Source: Parcubacteria group bacterium Athens0416_74 (GTDB taxonomy: Bacteria; Patescibacteriota; Minisyncoccia; Phycocordibacterales; UBA2100). From it: a stretch of DNA of 18,091 nt. This document shows, piece by piece, positions 6,041 to 13,441 of the stretch. A program made the position numbers and the translations under genes. The first letter of the stretch is position 1; each line of letters opens with the position of its first letter. Below the pieces are notes generated by a model, which was not told the origin of the DNA, made no database searches, and was given only the letters and a program-made list of their open reading frames with translations. The DNA is taken from the NCBI GenBank assembly GCA_007375785.1, contig VMEY01000018.1, positions 1-18,091 of the forward strand, read 5' to 3'.

Positions 6041-7492
6041 CTATTGCGTTCGCGGGCGCAATAGCGGGAAAAGCTGGGCCTCATGTGCGGGCCGATTCTC
6101 CAAGAATGAAAAGAGTCGCTCCGACATACCGAAGCCAAAAGAAGGCGGCATGCCGTACTCCATAGCCCGTACGTAATCGTCGTCGAGCCGCTGCGCTTCG
6201 TCGTCACCCGCATCGCGAAGTGCCTGCTGCTCTTCAAAACGAGCGCGCTGGTCGAGCGGGTCGTTGAGCTCGCTAAAGCCTTTGCCCATCTCGGAGCCGG
6301 CCAGTATCACCTGCATGCGCTCTACGATTGCAGGATTCTTCGGTGAACGCTTCGCGAGCGGCTCGAGGTAGGCGGGCTGATTGATGAGAAATGCCGGGCC
6401 CGCGATAGATTTGCGAATCGCCTTCCACAAGTGATCCACTGCGCGCGCTTTGTTGAGTGCTTCGCCGTATTGAATCTGCGCATCTCGCACAGCCTGAATC
6501 GCCTCGTCCTCCGTACATGTGATGGGGTCGATTCCGTAGGTCTTCTGAATAGCTGCGCAAAAATCTATCTCCTTCCACTCATCCGCGAGGTCGACCGTAT
6601 GGCCGTTGATTTCAAACGTATATTTTCCGTAGACCTCTTTCGCGATAGCGCGGTACAAATCCTGGACAAAGGTCATGCCCGCGGCCATGTCGCTGTACGC
6701 CTCATAGCTTTCTATTTGCGTGTAGTCCTGTAGGTGTTCGCGCGATTGCCCCTCGTTGCGGAATATTCTGCCTATCTCGAAAACCTTTGGGAAGCCGGCG
6801 ACAAGGAGTCGCTTGAGCCACAGCTCGAGGGATATGCGGAGCGATACGTCGATATCAAGCGCGTTGTGGTGCGTCTCAAACGGCCGCGCGTCGGCCCCGC
6901 CCGGCGAAGATTCGAGCACCGGCGTCTCCACTTCCAAAAATCCGTGAGAGATATAAAAATTGCGCACCGTCGCCCAAAACTTTGAGCGCCTCTCGAACAT
7001 GGCGCGCACCTCGGGGTTCATCAGAATATCCAAGTACCGTTCGCGGAGGATTTTTTCTTCATCCTTAAGTCCAAACCACGTATCGGGAATCGGCGAGATA
7101 GATTTCGCGAGCATGCGCCATTGCCTCACGAGCAGCGATTTCTCTCCGCGCTTCGTCGTGTATGCATTCCCGCTCACTTCCACAAAATCTCCCACGTCGA
7201 CCGTCTCCGCAAACAACGTAAGCTCCGCTTCGTCTGTCTCCCCTTTTTGCAACACCGCCTGAGTCTTTGCCGTACCGTCGAATATATCGGCGAAAAGAAT
7301 CGCGCCTTGTCCACGACTCGACATCACACGGCCGGAGAGTGTCACCGCCGTCTCACCCAGTGACTCATGCGCCTCGAGAAAGTCCGCATTGGAGTGACTC
7401 CGGTTGCTGTGCACGGGATATGCCTCCATGCCTGCGTCCTGCAGTTTTTGCAGCTTCTTCAGCCTTTCCGCTCTGATGTCCTCTCCGCTCAT
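6041..7492 (-). CDS. lysS: Lysine--tRNA ligase (class II)
   Basis: Charges tRNA-Lys, 483 aa from the chosen start. The N-terminal OB-fold anticodon-binding domain covers roughly residues 35-140 (SGRVMSSRGQGAILFADIFD), followed by the class II catalytic core with motif 2 (RIFRNEGQSREHLQDYTQIE) and a C-terminal motif 3 written GFGMSERLFSFL rather than the common GIGIDRL; the conserved Arg is kept. The frame is open for 24 codons further upstream, but homology begins at RAERLKKLQ and TATCAT-AGCTCG-ATG places the transcript start on the ATG at 7490-7492. It leads an operon with msrA and the metalloprotease gene. Confidence 0.96.
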   Translation of the reverse strand: MSGEDIRAERLKKLQKLQDAGMEAYPVHSNRSHSNADFLEAHESLGETAVTLSGRVMSSRGQGAILFADIFDGTAKTQAVLQKGETDEAELTLFAETVDVGDFVEVSGNAYTTKRGEKSLLVRQWRMLAKSISPIPDTWFGLKDEEKILRERYLDILMNPEVRAMFERRSKFWATVRNFYISHGFLEVETPVLESSPGGADARPFETHHNALDIDVSLRISLELWLKRLLVAGFPKVFEIGRIFRNEGQSREHLQDYTQIESYEAYSDMAAGMTFVQDLYRAIAKEVYGKYTFEINGHTVDLADEWKEIDFCAAIQKTYGIDPITCTEDEAIQAVRDAQIQYGEALNKARAVDHLWKAIRKSIAGPAFLINQPAYLEPLAKRSPKNPAIVERMQVILAGSEMGKGFSELNDPLDQRARFEEQQALRDAGDDEAQRLDDDYVRAMEYGMPPSFGFGMSERLFSFLENRPAHEAQLFPLLRPRTQ

Positions 7493-7498
7493 CGAGCT

Positions 7499-7504
7499 AT
7501 GATA
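7499..7504 (-). promoter_or_regulatory. lysS -10 element, leaderless type
   Basis: TATCAT on minus, exactly six bases before the lysS ATG, within the short gap after the ABC permease gene. Confidence 0.55.
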
Positions 7505-7517
7505 GCAGAAAAGATGG

Positions 7518-8321
7518 CTATGCCGCACGTCTGTACAGACGAATCGCGAGTGGCATAAAGACACCCAAGATGCCCACTATCCAGACCACGGCGAGCCACG
7601 CAAGCCGAGCAGTCTCTGCCGCATCTGTGTATCCGAGGAGTAGCATACGGACGGCGTTGACCGTCACGCTGATGGGATTGATTTCAGCGAAGACTCGGAG
7701 CCAATCCGGCATGGTCTCGACAGGTACAAATACCGAGGAAGCAAACACGAGTGGGAAGACCCAGATAAATCCAGCAACCTGTGCGGTCTCTACGTTTTTC
7801 ACGAGCAAGCCTATCGTCGCCGATATCCAAGAGAACGCAAATCCAAAAAGAAGTAGGATAGCAAAGGCGAGAACGGCGTCTGAGACCGAGCCGCCAATAC
7901 GGAATCCAATGAGGCTTCCGACCCCAAACATGAGCAGAATTACAAAAATATTGCGCATCGTATCGGCAAGCGTTCGCCCTGCGAGCACCGCCGCTCTCGC
8001 CATAGGCAGCGAGCGGAAGCGATCGATAAGACCCTTTGCCATATCTTCCGTAAGACCGACGCCCGTCTGTATCGCTCCAAAAACCGCACTCTGCACGAGA
8101 ATACCGGGCAATAGATAATCTATGTATGAGCCCGTCACTCGTATCGCGCCGCCAAACACGTACGTAAACAAGAGTAAAAACATGACTGGTTGGATGGTCG
8201 AAAAAATCAGAAGCTGCGGTAGTCGCACGTAGCGAATAAGATTGCGCTCGACCATCGTAAGCGTGTCGCTCACGACGTACATCCATTTTTTCTCCAGCAA
8301 TGCTCGGTATATAGCTTCCAT
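7518..8321 (-). CDS. ABC-2 type transporter permease (DrrB-like)
   Basis: Membrane half of a two-gene ABC exporter, 267 aa with about six membrane segments. An N-terminal cytoplasmic stretch leads into PQLLIFSTIQPVMFLLLFTYVFGGA; then come the GSYIDYLLPGILVQ segment and, near the C-terminus, VFVPVETMPDWLRVFAEINPISVTVNAVR, both typical of the DrrB/ABC-2 family of drug, lipid and polysaccharide exporters. The ATG is five bases after the stop of the ATPase gene, so they are co-transcribed. The substrate cannot be read from sequence; DrrAB in Streptomyces exports anthracyclines, but most relatives are uncharacterised. Confidence 0.93.
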   Translation of the reverse strand: MEAIYRALLEKKWMYVVSDTLTMVERNLIRYVRLPQLLIFSTIQPVMFLLLFTYVFGGAIRVTGSYIDYLLPGILVQSAVFGAIQTGVGLTEDMAKGLIDRFRSLPMARAAVLAGRTLADTMRNIFVILLMFGVGSLIGFRIGGSVSDAVLAFAILLLFGFAFSWISATIGLLVKNVETAQVAGFIWVFPLVFASSVFVPVETMPDWLRVFAEINPISVTVNAVRMLLLGYTDAAETARLAWLAVVWIVGILGVFMPLAIRLYRRAA

Positions 8322-8326
8322 ATGAT

Positions 8327-9271
8327 TTATACGCGGACTCCGTGGCCGGTTAGTTTGAGAAATATTTCGTCGAGCGTAGGGCGTCTCACGGTGAGGTCTT
8401 CTATTTCAACGTGTGCAACATCGAGCGCGCGAATCGCTTTCGGTAGCGAACCCACACCTTGGTCAAGCGTCATGGAAATAGTCTGAGTCCCAAAATCCAC
8501 GTGTACGCTCTGGCTCTCTCCTATCGAGCGAAGCGCGGCGGTGGCTTCATTGATTCGGCTTATGTCACGTATGCGGACCTCCAAGACTTCGTCGCCGAGT
8601 TCCGTCTTGAGCTCCTGCGGAGTGCCAGATGCGATGACTTTGCCGTGGTCGATAACCACAATGCGGTCCGCAAGAAAATCTGCTTCGTCCAAATACTGCG
8701 TGGTGAGAAGCACGGTCGTGCCCTGGGCCACAAGCTCGCGAATTATTTTCCAGAGCGCGATGCGGCTCTGTGGATCAAGTCCTGTCGTAGGTTCATCCAA
8801 AAAGAGTACTGGCGGATTATTCACGAGCGATGCTGCGAGGTCGAGCCGGCGTCGCATCCCTCCTGAATACGTCTTGAGTGTCCGGTCGGCCGCGTCGGTG
8901 AGGTCAAAATGGCCGAGCAAATCTGCCGCACGAAGCTGGGCTTCTTTCATGGGCATGTGATAGAGACGTCCCACCATGATGAGGTTTTCCCTGCCGGTGA
9001 GGTTTTCATCTACCGCAGCATACTGGCCTGCGAGACCGATGATCTCACGCACGGCCTGTGCCTCGGTATCAACATTGAGACCCTCTACCCAAGCCTCGCC
9101 CGAGTCAATCTTCATGAGCGTCGTGAGCATCCGTATGAGGGTCGTTTTACCCGCTCCATTGGGGCCCAGAAGGCCCAGGACGGTGCCCTTCTCGACTGTG
9201 AGGTCTATACCGCGCACAGCCTCGATATCGCCAAAGGACTTACGTATATCGCGTATTTGGATGCTCGGCAT
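8327..9271 (-). CDS. ABC transporter ATP-binding protein (DrrA-like)
   Basis: ATPase partner of the downstream permease, 314 aa. The motifs are complete: Walker A GPNGAGKTT at 36-44, Q-loop Gln84, signature YSGGM at 136-140 and Walker B LFLDEP at 157-162. The H-loop position reads TTQYLDEAD, with Gln193 in place of the usual His, as is common in the DrrA subfamily. A C-terminal regulatory domain of about 90 residues (from 230) matches the daunorubicin-resistance family, ending in RRPTLDEIFLKLTG. The start ATG follows TAACGT by six bases, a weak but correctly placed leaderless promoter. Confidence 0.95.
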   Translation of the reverse strand: MPSIQIRDIRKSFGDIEAVRGIDLTVEKGTVLGLLGPNGAGKTTLIRMLTTLMKIDSGEAWVEGLNVDTEAQAVREIIGLAGQYAAVDENLTGRENLIMVGRLYHMPMKEAQLRAADLLGHFDLTDAADRTLKTYSGGMRRRLDLAASLVNNPPVLFLDEPTTGLDPQSRIALWKIIRELVAQGTTVLLTTQYLDEADFLADRIVVIDHGKVIASGTPQELKTELGDEVLEVRIRDISRINEATAALRSIGESQSVHVDFGTQTISMTLDQGVGSLPKAIRALDVAHVEIEDLTVRRPTLDEIFLKLTGHGVRV

Positions 9272-9277
9272 CGACGC

Positions 9278-9283
9278 ACGTTA
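9278..9283 (-). promoter_or_regulatory. Possible -10 element of the ABC operon
   Basis: TAACGT on minus lies six bases before the ATPase ATG. It fits the TANNNT-N6-ATG spacing seen at other genes but is a weak hexamer. Confidence 0.3.
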
Positions 9284-9301
9284 CAACATCACGCCAAAGT
9301 G

Positions 9302-9754
9302 TCAATGAATATGCGAGTGTCCGTTTTTTCCATGTTCCGACCGACCCGTGAGGAGCCATACGGAGATAAGTGTTGTAATCGGCACGGCGAGGACCAGGCC
9401 GATGGAGCCGACCATCGTGCGCACTATCTCCGTGGCAAATATTTCCCTATTCATATTGAGGAGGAAGTTGCCGGCGCCGCTATTGTAGAAAAGGAGCAGG
9501 AGCGGTAGTGACACACCCACGTACGCGATTGCAAGCGAGTTGACCAAAGCACCGGTGTGCTCGCGACCGATACGAATAGCTCGCGCGTACACTTGACCCG
9601 CATGTAAATCCTGACCGGCGCGCTTTATTTCTTCCACACTTACGGCCTGGCCGATGGCGATGTCATAGAGCACACCGAGGAGACCAATGAGTACGCCTCC
9701 AAGAAGTAGTCCTGCAAAATCTATTGTGCCTCCCGTATTGAAATGCAGGTACAC
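9302..9754 (-). CDS. YibE/F-like membrane protein, C-terminal part (frameshifted)
   Basis: This is the second half of a YibE/F family multi-pass membrane protein. The family hallmarks are here: GGTIDFAGLLLGGVLIGLLGVLYDIAIGQA, EEIKRAGQDL and the C-terminal EIVRTMVGSIGLVLAVPITTLI, ending in a His-containing tail (GHSHIH). The frame's first Met is at 9754, but family-like sequence in the same frame continues upstream to about 9841 (VIATILFTGALAWASIYFGRLTGFETEEAVYLHF), so the start is artificial: the upstream part is in another frame. Transport function is presumed for the family but unproven. Confidence 0.85.
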   Translation of the reverse strand: MYLHFNTGGTIDFAGLLLGGVLIGLLGVLYDIAIGQAVSVEEIKRAGQDLHAGQVYARAIRIGREHTGALVNSLAIAYVGVSLPLLLLFYNSGAGNFLLNMNREIFATEIVRTMVGSIGLVLAVPITTLISVWLLTGRSEHGKNGHSHIH

Positions 9755-10380
9755 AGCCTCTTCTGTCTCAAATCCCGTGAGCCGACCGAAATAAATTGAG
9801 GCCCATGCAAGAGCGCCCGTGAAAAGAATCGTCGCAATAACCCGTGTGTCACAAAAGAGCCCACACCGATTATCAGGGATGCCACGCCGATTGAGACAAG
9901 TACCGGCGAGTATCCGGCGAGTATCCCGGGCAAGAGCAAATACACGATTAAAAACAAACCTCCGACGAGCGATGCGAGCCCACGCAGCCCTTGGGTGCCG
10001 CCAAATATTGCGACGACGAGGACGAAAAGTGCAATGAGCCCAAGCAGAAATGGAAGTCGATAGGGGTCAGCAACACTGAAATATTCAGTACCGTCGATAT
10101 CAGTCCGGTATCGCATGTAAAAAGTCTCGCCTTCGCGCAATCGTATGTAATCGTTTTCCACAACGACCTCCTCACCGTCTTTGACGCCTTCTATAATCTC
10201 GGCACGAATCGTCTGATTCAGCGCGGTTACGTCGGTCCCCACAATCGGGAGCGTCTCTTGCGCGACAATCTCGATGACTCGAGCGCGAACTATGACTTCT
10301 GTATCAGGTACAAGCTCCTGCGCAAACGCAGATGACGAAAGCAGTCCGAAAAACAATATGGCAGCAACCGTGAGACGCAT
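9721..10380 (-). CDS. YibE/F-like membrane protein, N-terminal part (frameshifted)
   Basis: A signal-like segment (residues 1-20), a small extracytoplasmic domain (about 25-110, NDYIRLREGETFYMRYR) and then membrane helices (LPFLLGLIALFVLVVAIFGG and following) up to GVGSFVTHG at about 9843. After that this frame becomes basic non-family sequence, while the family continues one frame over. The two frames are related by a net shift of one base (modulo three) between about 9841 and 9852. The loop normally after THG also seems short, so a small deletion is possible. I chose ATG 10378-10380 over GTG 10383 because TATACT lies six bases upstream of it. It follows the ZIP gene closely. Confidence 0.85.
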   Translation of the reverse strand: MRLTVAAILFFGLLSSSAFAQELVPDTEVIVRARVIEIVAQETLPIVGTDVTALNQTIRAEIIEGVKDGEEVVVENDYIRLREGETFYMRYRTDIDGTEYFSVADPYRLPFLLGLIALFVLVVAIFGGTQGLRGLASLVGGLFLIVYLLLPGILAGYSPVLVSIGVASLIIGVGSFVTHGLLRRFFSRALLHGPQFISVGSRDLRQKRLCTCISIREAQ

Positions 10381-10386
10381 CACAAA

Positions 10387-10392
10387 AGTATA
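10387..10392 (-). promoter_or_regulatory. yibE/F -10 element, leaderless type
   Basis: TATACT-TTTGTG-ATG on minus: a near-consensus -10 box six bases before the start, placed between the ZIP stop codon and the YibE/F start. Confidence 0.55.
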
Positions 10393-11199
10393 TCAATGTG
10401 CCTCGGTCACGACAGCTACTGCCTGCGGACCATCCGCAGGCTCCTCGTGCGGCAGCACATACGCAACACTCATCATGAGGGTGGCACCCACAATAAAGAA
10501 TACGATGTGTCGCATGTAGTGCGCGTCTAGGCGGGCACTCTCCAGCGAATGCGGGATAAGGTCGTGGAAAATAACGATGAGGTACGAGCCGACGGCAAGA
10601 CCAAGAAGTGGGATTTCGAGCGATTCGAATCGCTCGAGCAAGAAGTACGCACCAAGGGCTCCGATAAGAATCGTCGCCGACGCCAAAGAATTCATGACGA
10701 GAGCACGGCGCACCGAAAGTCCGGCTTCGCGAAGCACAAAAAACTCAGATATCTCCTGGAGCATCTCATGCACCATGATGCTGAGCGTGCTCGCAATGCC
10801 GATGATGGGCGAGGCTGCAAACGACACGACGATGACCGCCCCGTCACCGATATTGTGTATGGCGTCGCTCGCGAGAATGCGGTTTGCATCGATTTTCGAA
10901 TGCGAGTGACCGCCGCGATCATGGTGATGGTGGAAGGTGGGCAAATACCGAAATGCAATCAAGACCGCGATTGCGCCGACAGCTATCCACGGCAATCCGG
11001 CTGACAGCGAACCGGCGTGCTCGATAATCTCTCGAGAAAGATTGAACGCAATCACGAGGAGTACGCCGGCGGCGAAACTCACAAAAAAGTGCATGTTGCG
11101 CTCTATAAGTGGCCCAAGGCCGCGCCATGTCACGAGCTTTCCGGAAAACGACACGGCCATTACGGCAAAAGATGCAAGAAGAATGTACACGAGTGACAT
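10393..11199 (-). CDS. ZIP family divalent metal transporter
   Basis: Membrane importer for zinc, iron, manganese or similar ions, 268 aa and about eight helices. The two metal-site signatures are present: HNIGD at 115-119 in helix 4 and HEMLQE at 144-149 in helix 5. The variable loop before them holds a His cluster (HHHHDRGGHSHS, 90-101), a usual metal-sensing or delivery feature. The ATG lies nine bases after the fur stop codon, so it is co-transcribed with and probably regulated by the Fur-family protein. Which metal is imported is not visible; the Nur-like operator upstream raises nickel as well as zinc or iron. Confidence 0.94.
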   Translation of the reverse strand: MSLVYILLASFAVMAVSFSGKLVTWRGLGPLIERNMHFFVSFAAGVLLVIAFNLSREIIEHAGSLSAGLPWIAVGAIAVLIAFRYLPTFHHHHDRGGHSHSKIDANRILASDAIHNIGDGAVIVVSFAASPIIGIASTLSIMVHEMLQEISEFFVLREAGLSVRRALVMNSLASATILIGALGAYFLLERFESLEIPLLGLAVGSYLIVIFHDLIPHSLESARLDAHYMRHIVFFIVGATLMMSVAYVLPHEEPADGPQAVAVVTEAH

Positions 11200-11208
11200 A
11201 GTGTCGCC

Positions 11209-11637
11209 TTATCGCGTCTGTACGCAGGTCTTGCAGTCTCCGAAAAATTCGAGTGCATGAGAAGAGACCGTGCTGAAATGTTTTGATTTTTTGACGACTT
11301 TCTTTTCCATGGAATCCATCTCACAGCCTTCCACATCTTCTACCCGTCCGCACGAACGACACACGAGATGATGGTGATGTTCGCGAGTCGCAAGCTCGAA
11401 ATAGCTTCGGCCCTGGTGAAGCTCCAGGTGTTGCACAATACCGGCCTGCACAAACGTCTCAAGCGTCCTGTAGACTGTCACCTGGTCGACCGACGGACGC
11501 TTTAGCATCGAGGCGATATCTGCGACGCTGAGCGGATAGGTAGAATCCTCCAATATAGATAGCACCCGCAATCGCGGCTGCGTCGCACGCAATCCGGCGG
11601 CCTTTAGCAGAGCCGAAGATGATTCGTGTTCGTTCAT
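11209..11637 (-). CDS. Fur-family metal-responsive repressor
   Basis: Winged-helix regulator of 142 aa (Fur/Zur/Nur/PerR superfamily). The recognition helix region VDQVTVYRTLETF is at 50-62, the metal-sensing hinge EHHHHLVCRSCG at 86-97, and two CxxC pairs (Cys93/Cys96 and Cys135/Cys138) form the structural zinc site. The subtype is uncertain: HHHH with downstream His/Glu residues fits several. A perfect 33-bp palindrome covers its promoter (TATAGT eight bases before the ATG), so autoregulation is very likely, together with the downstream ZIP gene. The TTGCAA-N5-TTGCAA core of that palindrome resembles the Nur box. Confidence 0.94.
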   Translation of the reverse strand: MNEHESSSALLKAAGLRATQPRLRVLSILEDSTYPLSVADIASMLKRPSVDQVTVYRTLETFVQAGIVQHLELHQGRSYFELATREHHHHLVCRSCGRVEDVEGCEMDSMEKKVVKKSKHFSTVSSHALEFFGDCKTCVQTR

Positions 11638-11645
11638 GCGCGCAT

Positions 11646-11651
11646 ACTATA
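11646..11651 (-). promoter_or_regulatory. fur -10 element
   Basis: TATAGT on minus, eight bases before the fur ATG and overlapping the end of the operator palindrome; a TTGCAA 15 bp upstream (11667-11672) could serve as -35. Confidence 0.5.
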
Positions 11652-11680
11652 GCACTTGCAAACGGTTTGCAAGTGCTATA
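11648..11680. promoter_or_regulatory. Perfect 33-bp palindromic operator of the fur-ZIP operon
   Basis: Two identical 16-bp arms (TATAGCACTTGCAAAC and its complement) flank a single central base. The centre reads TTGCAA-ACGGT-TTGCAA. Both the likely -35 and -10 elements of fur lie in or against it, so a bound dimer would block transcription. Fur-family boxes are palindromes of this kind. Confidence 0.85.
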
Positions 11681-11690
11681 TGTCACGCCT

Positions 11691-11867
11691 CTACTGCTGC
11701 TCCGGATTTTGCGTACCCAGATTTACCTGGATACCCGGTCCGCTTGTCTCTTCTGGTGCGGGCGTCTTCATAACGTACCAGATTCCGAATGCAATCACCG
11801 CTATTACAAGTATCGCGAGCAACGCCGTCACGGCTCCATTCCCTCCCCCATTTGTATTGTTTGGCAT
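11691..11867 (-). CDS. Small single-pass membrane protein, 58 aa, unknown
   Basis: Begins MPNNTNGGGNGAVTALLAIL; one hydrophobic helix spans about residues 12-33 (ALLAILVIAVIAFGIWYVM), followed by a short polar tail rich in Pro, Glu and Gln. A Gly/Asn-rich N-terminus precedes the helix. It is too short for confident family assignment. It lies upstream of fur on the same strand, with the operator palindrome between. The start has no Shine-Dalgarno sequence; a perfect TATAAT at 11903-11908 would give a leader of about 28-30 bases, and AT-rich hexamers nearer the ATG are possible. It is called from the clean membrane-protein composition and position. Confidence 0.65.
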   Translation of the reverse strand: MPNNTNGGGNGAVTALLAILVIAVIAFGIWYVMKTPAPEETSGPGIQVNLGTQNPEQQ

Positions 11868-11932
11868 GGTGAATCAAAATTATTGCTATCGACCATATTC
11901 TCATTATATCCACTCCCGCGCAGCGAGGGCGG

Positions 11933-11938
11933 TATACT
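11933..11938 (+). promoter_or_regulatory. dgkA -10 element, leaderless type
   Basis: TATACT-GTGCAT-ATG: the box lies six bases before the ATG at 11945, so the transcript should begin at the start codon. Confidence 0.55.
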
Positions 11939-11944
11939 GTGCAT

Positions 11945-12298
11945 ATGAAAATAATCCGGAAATTTGCTGATGTGAGGCACGGCTGGCGCGGATTGCGCAC
12001 CGTATGGCGCGAGGAATGGCATTTCAAGTATCAAGTTTCCTTCACGATTATAATGTTCAGCATAGCGCTATTTCTGCGAGCGAGCAGTCTCGAGCTCATA
12101 CTTCTTTTCTGTACGCTCTGTATCGCTCTTGCAGGCGAGGTCATCAACACCGCGATTGAAGATGTCTGCAATCGGATACAACCCGATTTCGAAGAAGCTA
12201 TCGGCACTATAAAAGACATGGCACAAGGGTTTGTCCTCCTCTCCTCTCTGCCGTGCATCGCACTATTTCTCTGGATTGTGATTCCTCGTATCGCATGA
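11945..12298 (+). CDS. dgkA: Diacylglycerol/undecaprenol kinase (DgkA family)
   Basis: Small integral membrane lipid kinase of 117 aa. The family signature GEVINTAIEDVCNRI at 64-78 includes the catalytic/metal residues Glu65, Asn68 and Glu72, followed by the conserved IGTIKDMAQGFVLLSS with Lys90 and Asp91. The N-terminal amphipathic RKFADVRHGWRGL also matches. In Gram-positive-type bacteria the enzyme phosphorylates undecaprenol; in E. coli it phosphorylates diacylglycerol; the sequence alone does not decide. I use ATG 11945 rather than the GTG six bases upstream because of the leaderless spacing. The stop overlaps the PAP2 start (ATGA), so the two genes are coupled. Confidence 0.94.
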   Translation: MKIIRKFADVRHGWRGLRTVWREEWHFKYQVSFTIIMFSIALFLRASSLELILLFCTLCIALAGEVINTAIEDVCNRIQPDFEEAIGTIKDMAQGFVLLSSLPCIALFLWIVIPRIA

Positions 12299-12840
12299 AC
12301 TTTTTTGCCGTCATTAATGCAAACCCGCTCTCGGTGTTGCCGCTCCCCGATTCGGATTATGTTCTGACGGCGCTCTCCGGCATTACGCACTTGGGAGATG
12401 CGCGCTTTATCGCCATCCTCGGCATCAGTATGGCACTTGTGCTCTGGCGTCACGGCAGGCATTCATACTGGATTGGTCTTGGGGTTGCCGTCTTCGGGGC
12501 GCTCGCCTCATCGTGGATGCTCAAGATGCTCATCGCTCGACCACGACCGATGCATACACTCATCGAGGTATCCGGATACTCGTTGCCGAGTATGCACGCG
12601 GCTGTCGGCGCGGCATTGTATGGGTATCTTATTTTTGTCACACTCCGCCTACTGCATCCGCCGCACCACCGCATACCGCTGGCCGCCGCTCTTGCCGCAA
12701 TCGCTTTCCTTGTCGGGCTCAGCAGAGTCTACTTAGAGGTGCATTACGCGACCGATGTACTCGCAGGCTTCGTGCTTGGCGCACTCTGGGTATATACGGG
12801 ATACCGGTCGCAGAGAACTCTCTACTCTCGGCGCAGATAG
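12295..12840 (+). CDS. PAP2-family membrane phosphatase
   Basis: Phosphatidate / undecaprenyl-pyrophosphate phosphatase type protein of 181 aa with about five to six helices. All three PAP2 motifs are present: K-x6-RP at 77-85 (KMLIARPRP), PSMH at 98-101 and SR-x5-H-x3-D at 143-154 (SRVYLEVHYATD). It overlaps dgkA by four bases, so kinase and phosphatase are made together; a role in recycling the lipid carrier for cell-wall or glycan synthesis, or in phosphatidate turnover, is inferred. A C-terminal Arg-rich tail is cytoplasmic. It runs tail to tail into the minus-strand gene at 12870 without an obvious terminator. Confidence 0.93.
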   Translation: MNFFAVINANPLSVLPLPDSDYVLTALSGITHLGDARFIAILGISMALVLWRHGRHSYWIGLGVAVFGALASSWMLKMLIARPRPMHTLIEVSGYSLPSMHAAVGAALYGYLIFVTLRLLHPPHHRIPLAAALAAIAFLVGLSRVYLEVHYATDVLAGFVLGALWVYTGYRSQRTLYSRRR

Positions 12841-12869
12841 TAGACATCGCAGGAACAGATTCTGCTCAT

Positions 12870-13439
12870 CTATACTCGTTTGCGCCGCAGCACAAACGGC
12901 ATACCTGCAATCGTTGAGCCGAACAGCCCTGCTACGAGACCCACCCAAAACTCCACGCCAAAACCAAACGTATTCTCGTCGGCACTACGGGACACATTGA
13001 GCGCAAATTCGGCATCAGCCACGGTCTCTCCGTACGCTCCTTGATTTGCGTCGTTATACCTCACGCTCAATGTGTAGACTCCGGCTTTCGGAAATCGAAA
13101 GGCAAATCCATTGCTCCCAACGTCAGGCTTTGCAATCGGACCAGCAAAAAGCGTCGTGCCCTTTGGGGTACCATCCTCATCTACGATCCTTACCCACATA
13201 TCCGTGAAATCCACACTTTTTGTACGAGCAACGTCTGCAAACAAGCCAAAATCAATGCGTGTAAAAACCCCGGATTCGAGGTAACCGTCTTCAATATCGA
13301 CGTCCACGATATATCCCTCGGTCGTTGTGCTCGTGAATGTAAGCGCCGCCCCGCCGTGCGCGAAAGCTGCATTCGGCACGAGGAACAGAGCCAGAGCAAG
13401 GAATGGAGTGAGGATGGACAAACGAGTAATCATCGACAT
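12870..13439 (-). CDS. Exported, C-terminally anchored beta-domain protein (YtkA/CopC-like)
   Basis: 189 aa. A clear signal peptide ends at AFAHG around residue 27-28, so the mature protein may begin with His, as in many copper-related exported proteins. The middle is a beta-rich domain (about 30-155) with DMWVRIVDEDGTPKGTT and GFAFRFPKAGVYTLSVRY, the layout of YtkA, CopC and FixH-like folds. A C-terminal helix (about 166-185) followed by RRKRV anchors it with the domain outside. Last gene of the three-gene operon after the 470-aa membrane protein, starting two bases after its stop. Metal or copper handling is suggested by neighbours, not proven. Confidence 0.75.
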   Translation of the reverse strand: MSMITRLSILTPFLALALFLVPNAAFAHGGAALTFTSTTTEGYIVDVDIEDGYLESGVFTRIDFGLFADVARTKSVDFTDMWVRIVDEDGTPKGTTLFAGPIAKPDVGSNGFAFRFPKAGVYTLSVRYNDANQGAYGETVADAEFALNVSRSADENTFGFGVEFWVGLVAGLFGSTIAGMPFVLRRKRV

Positions 13440-13441
13440 AC

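Noticed and set aside
9838..9855. Programmed ribosomal frameshift in yibE/F
   Set aside because: No X-XXY-YYZ slippery site or following hairpin is evident, and the family is normally a single frame.
12841..12869. Terminator between the converging PAP2 and YtkA-like genes
   Set aside because: Only a four-pair stem with a long loop and no T-run is visible.
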